NCBI GenBank assembly: GCA_011391855.1
Contig: JAABPT010000041.1
Span: forward strand, 1 to 8,225
Direction of reading: 5' to 3'
Source of the DNA: Burkholderiales bacterium
GTDB lineage: Bacteria > Pseudomonadota > Gammaproteobacteria > Burkholderiales > Burkholderiaceae_C
DNA length: 8,225 nucleotides
The translations under genes were made by a program, and so were the position numbers. Below are positions 5,778 to 8,225 of this stretch, in pieces. Position 1 is the first letter of the stretch; every line of letters begins with the position of its first letter. The notes under the pieces were generated by a model. It made no database searches, had not been told where the DNA came from, and saw nothing but the letters and a program-made list of their open reading frames with translations.

Positions 5778-8216
5778 ATGACCGCCAAGAAGCCTTCCGC
5801 CGCCCCTGTTGTCGACACCTCCGCCAAGCCGGGCAAGGACGCCAAGGCGTCGTCCAAGCCCGTCGCGTTGGCGCCTGCGTCCGGCAAGGGGGCCGCACCT
5901 GCGGCAGCCGTGGTCAAGCCGGCGGCCACGAGCGGCAAGGACAAGGCGGATCCAAAGGCGGTGAAGGCCTCCAAGACCGAAGCCAAACCCGTCGTCAAGA
6001 CAGAGACGAAGCCGGCGGCCAAACCCGCTGCCAAGCCCGCGTCCAAACCTGAAGTCAAGGGGGCCGCGAAAGCCGCCGCGAAGGCCCCGGCGAAGCCGGA
6101 GGCCAGGCCGGATGCCAAGCCGGAAGTCAAGGTCGGCAAGGCCGGCAAGAAGACCGAGCCCGTAAAGAAAGAGCCTGCCACCGACGACGTGGACCTGACC
6201 GATATCGACGCCGACCTCGAAGGCGAGGTCGAACTCGACGCCGAACCCGAGGCCGAGGTCCAGACCGCCGAAGACACCGAAAAGGCCGCCAAGGCCAAAC
6301 CGCTGCGCATGAAGGTCAGCCGCGCCAAGGAACGCGCACTGATGCGCGAGTTCGGCCTGGAGGAGACCACGCTCACCGAAGAAGAGGTGGCCAAGCGCCG
6401 CCTGGAGCTGAAGACGCTCATCAAGATGGGCAAGACGCGCGGCTTCCTCACGCACCAGGAGATCAACGACCACCTGCCCGAGAAGCTGGTCAACGAGGAA
6501 ATCCTCGAGGCCATCATCTCCATGCTCAACGACATGGGCATCGCGGTCTACGAGCAGGCGCCCGACGCGGCCACGCTGCTGGTGGCCGGCGGCGGCACCA
6601 GCACCGCCACCGAAGAGGAAGCCGAGGAAGCGGCCGAGGCCGCGCTCTCCACCGTGGACAGCGAGTTCGGCCGCACCACCGACCCGGTGCGCATGTACAT
6701 GCGCGAGATGGGCACGGTGGAACTGCTCACGCGCGAGGGCGAGATCGAGATCGCCAAGCGCATCGAAGGCGGCCTGCAGGCCATGATGCTGGCGATCTCC
6801 GCCAGCCCCACCACCATCGCCGAGATCCTGTCCATGGCCGACCGCATTGCCGAAGGCGGCATGCAGATCAGCGAGGCCGTGGACGGCTTCGTGGCCGAGG
6901 ACGAGGCCGACGACTACGTGGCCGAGGAGGACTTCGACGAGTTCGACGAGGAAGACGACGACGACGGCAACGGCGGCAGCCGCGCCCTGACCAAGAAGCT
7001 GGAAGAACTGAAGAAGCAGGCGCTGGAGAAGTTCACCACGCTGCGCGTGCACTTCGACAAGATGCGCAAGGCCTACGAGAAGGAAGGCTACAAGTCCAAC
7101 GTCTACAACCGTGCGCAGCACGCCATCAGCGAAGACCTGATGACGATCCGTTTCACGGTGAAGACGATCGAGAAGCTGTGCCACATCCTGCGCAGCCAGG
7201 TCGACGACGTGCGCCGCTACGAGCGCGAAATCCGCAAGATCGTGGTCGACAAGTGCGGCATGCCGCAGGACCACTTCATCAAGACCTTCCCGCCCAACGT
7301 GATGAACCTGAAGTGGGCCGAGAAGGAGATCGCCCTGGGCAAGCCCTACAGCCACGTGCTGGCGCGCAACCTGCCCGCGGTGCAGGAACTGCAGACCAAG
7401 CTCAGCGACCTGCAGAGCCGGGCCGTGGTGCCGCTGGAAGACCTGAAGCTCATCAACAAGAAGATGAACGAGGGCGAAAAGGCCAGCCGCGACGCGAAGA
7501 AGGAAATGATCGAGGCCAACCTGCGGCTGGTCATCAGTATCGCGAAGAAATACACCAACCGTGGCCTGCAGTTCCTGGACCTGATCCAGGAAGGCAATAT
7601 CGGCCTGATGAAGGCGGTGGACAAGTTCGAATACCGGCGCGGCTACAAATTCAGCACCTACGCCACGTGGTGGATCCGCCAGGCCATCACGCGCTCGATC
7701 GCCGACCAGGCACGCACCATCCGCATTCCGGTGCACATGATCGAGACCATCAACAAGATGAACCGCATCAGCCGCCAGCACCTGCAGGAGTTCGGCTACG
7801 AGCCCGACGCGCCGACGCTGGCCGAGAAGATGGAGATCCCCGAGGACAAGATCCGCAAGATCATGAAGATCGCCAAGGAGCCGATCTCCATGGAAACGCC
7901 GATCGGCGACGACGACGATTCACACCTGGGCGACTTCATCGAGGACACCAACAACGTGGCCCCGGTCGACGCCGCCATGCAAGCCGGCCTGCGCGACGTG
8001 GTCAAGGACATCCTCGACAGCCTGACGCCGCGCGAGGCCAAGGTGCTGCGCATGCGCTTCGGCATCGAGATGAGCACCGACCACACGCTGGAAGAGGTGG
8101 GCAAGCAGTTCGACGTCACGCGCGAACGCATCCGGCAGATCGAAGCCAAGGCCATCCGCAAGCTCAAGCACCCCAGCCGCTCCGACAAGCTGCGCACCTA
8201 CCTAGACAACCTGTGA
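5778..8216 (+). CDS. rpoD: Primary RNA polymerase sigma factor RpoD, sigma-70 (812 aa)
   Basis: Directs RNA polymerase to housekeeping promoters. Region 1.1 spans about 205-290 (LTHQEINDHLPE, MLNDMGI) and region 1.2 about 292-330 (GRTTDPVRMYMREMG). A non-conserved insert with an acidic tract (373-396) runs to about 555. Region 2 lies at about 575-660, with ANLRLVISIAKKYTNRG, DLIQEGNIGLMKAVDKFEYR and the -10-reading STYATWWIRQAITRS. Region 3 covers about 661-735. Region 4 is at about 748-812, with the -35-binding helix VTRERIRQIEAKAIRKL. ATG 5778 is chosen because of AAGGAA just upstream. The protein is about 200 residues longer than E. coli RpoD (613), nearly all of it ahead of region 1.1. 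Residues 1-131 are Lys/Ala/Pro-rich, with 30 Lys, 35 Ala and 18 Pro by my count; 132-172 are mostly acidic. The leader at 5531-5777 suggests its own promoter and possible RNA-level control. The gene is complete and ends nine bases before the window edge. Confidence 0.98.
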   Translation: MTAKKPSAAPVVDTSAKPGKDAKASSKPVALAPASGKGAAPAAAVVKPAATSGKDKADPKAVKASKTEAKPVVKTETKPAAKPAAKPASKPEVKGAAKAAAKAPAKPEARPDAKPEVKVGKAGKKTEPVKKEPATDDVDLTDIDADLEGEVELDAEPEAEVQTAEDTEKAAKAKPLRMKVSRAKERALMREFGLEETTLTEEEVAKRRLELKTLIKMGKTRGFLTHQEINDHLPEKLVNEEILEAIISMLNDMGIAVYEQAPDAATLLVAGGGTSTATEEEAEEAAEAALSTVDSEFGRTTDPVRMYMREMGTVELLTREGEIEIAKRIEGGLQAMMLAISASPTTIAEILSMADRIAEGGMQISEAVDGFVAEDEADDYVAEEDFDEFDEEDDDDGNGGSRALTKKLEELKKQALEKFTTLRVHFDKMRKAYEKEGYKSNVYNRAQHAISEDLMTIRFTVKTIEKLCHILRSQVDDVRRYEREIRKIVVDKCGMPQDHFIKTFPPNVMNLKWAEKEIALGKPYSHVLARNLPAVQELQTKLSDLQSRAVVPLEDLKLINKKMNEGEKASRDAKKEMIEANLRLVISIAKKYTNRGLQFLDLIQEGNIGLMKAVDKFEYRRGYKFSTYATWWIRQAITRSIADQARTIRIPVHMIETINKMNRISRQHLQEFGYEPDAPTLAEKMEIPEDKIRKIMKIAKEPISMETPIGDDDDSHLGDFIEDTNNVAPVDAAMQAGLRDVVKDILDSLTPREAKVLRMRFGIEMSTDHTLEEVGKQFDVTRERIRQIEAKAIRKLKHPSRSDKLRTYLDNL
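6009..6056 (+). repeat. 12-base tandem coding repeat in the rpoD N-terminal extension
   Basis: Four degenerate 12-base units encode KPAA, KPAA, KPAS and KPEV (residues 78-93). Lysine codons alternate AAG, AAA, AAG, AAA, and Pro/Ala third bases vary. The protein repeat is therefore better kept than the DNA repeat, which points to an old duplication under selection for amino-acid composition rather than a recent slippage event. Confidence 0.6.
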
Positions 8217-8225
8217 TGCCCCTGC

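Noticed and set aside
5555..6052. A + strand open frame starting at GTG 5555 in the rpoD leader that runs into rpoD in another frame.
   Set aside because: Its product is Arg/Pro-rich with no motif, it overlaps the strongly supported rpoD start out of frame, and the stem-loops explain the leader better.
5463..7781. A 772-codon open frame on the - strand across rpoD and its leader.
   Set aside because: It lies opposite the unmistakable rpoD frame, and its Val/Leu/His-rich composition reflects complementary codons. No ribosome site or family motif supports it.
1..8225. Search for a new defence, mobile or biosynthetic system.
   Set aside because: The whole window is accounted for by housekeeping genes, one H-NS protein and one c-di-GMP enzyme. 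I found no terminal inverted repeats, integrase, transposase, spaced array or unexplained gene cluster.

Overview
The window is GC-rich chromosomal DNA from a betaproteobacterium, most likely of the order Burkholderiales and close to Comamonadaceae or relatives. This rests on the wording of the DnaG and RpoD proteins, the short betaproteobacterial type of H-NS protein, and strong G/C preference at third codon positions. The species cannot be named from sequence reading alone. All supported genes lie on the + strand.

Layout: 1-45 holds what may be the last 14 codons of an unidentified gene. A short H-NS family nucleoid protein follows at 128-439, with a plausible sigma-70 promoter just upstream. 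Next is a large membrane-bound cyclic-di-GMP enzyme at 577-3606 with MASE1-like, PAS, PAS, GGDEF and EAL domains, in which both catalytic centres look intact. Primase dnaG (3665-5494) follows after only 58 bases, and the primary sigma factor rpoD (5778-8216) closes the window. The 283-base gap between dnaG and rpoD carries a perfect TATAAT box, an 11-base palindrome and two clear stem-loops. rpoD therefore probably has its own promoter and a structured leader of about 240 nt. Gaps 46-127, 440-576 and 3607-3664 hold nothing further that I can support beyond the listed promoters.

Functionally, dnaG-rpoD is the conserved core of the macromolecular synthesis region, which links replication priming to transcription initiation. 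The usual upstream partner rpsU (and yqeY in many betaproteobacteria) is not present here; a c-di-GMP signalling gene and an H-NS gene take its place. I see no mobile element, CRISPR array, tRNA, rRNA or defence island, and no convincing new multi-gene system. The points most worth a second look are the structured rpoD leader, the roughly 200-residue low-complexity extension of RpoD ahead of region 1.1, the altered I-site of the GGDEF domain, and a possible leaderless GTG start for dnaG.
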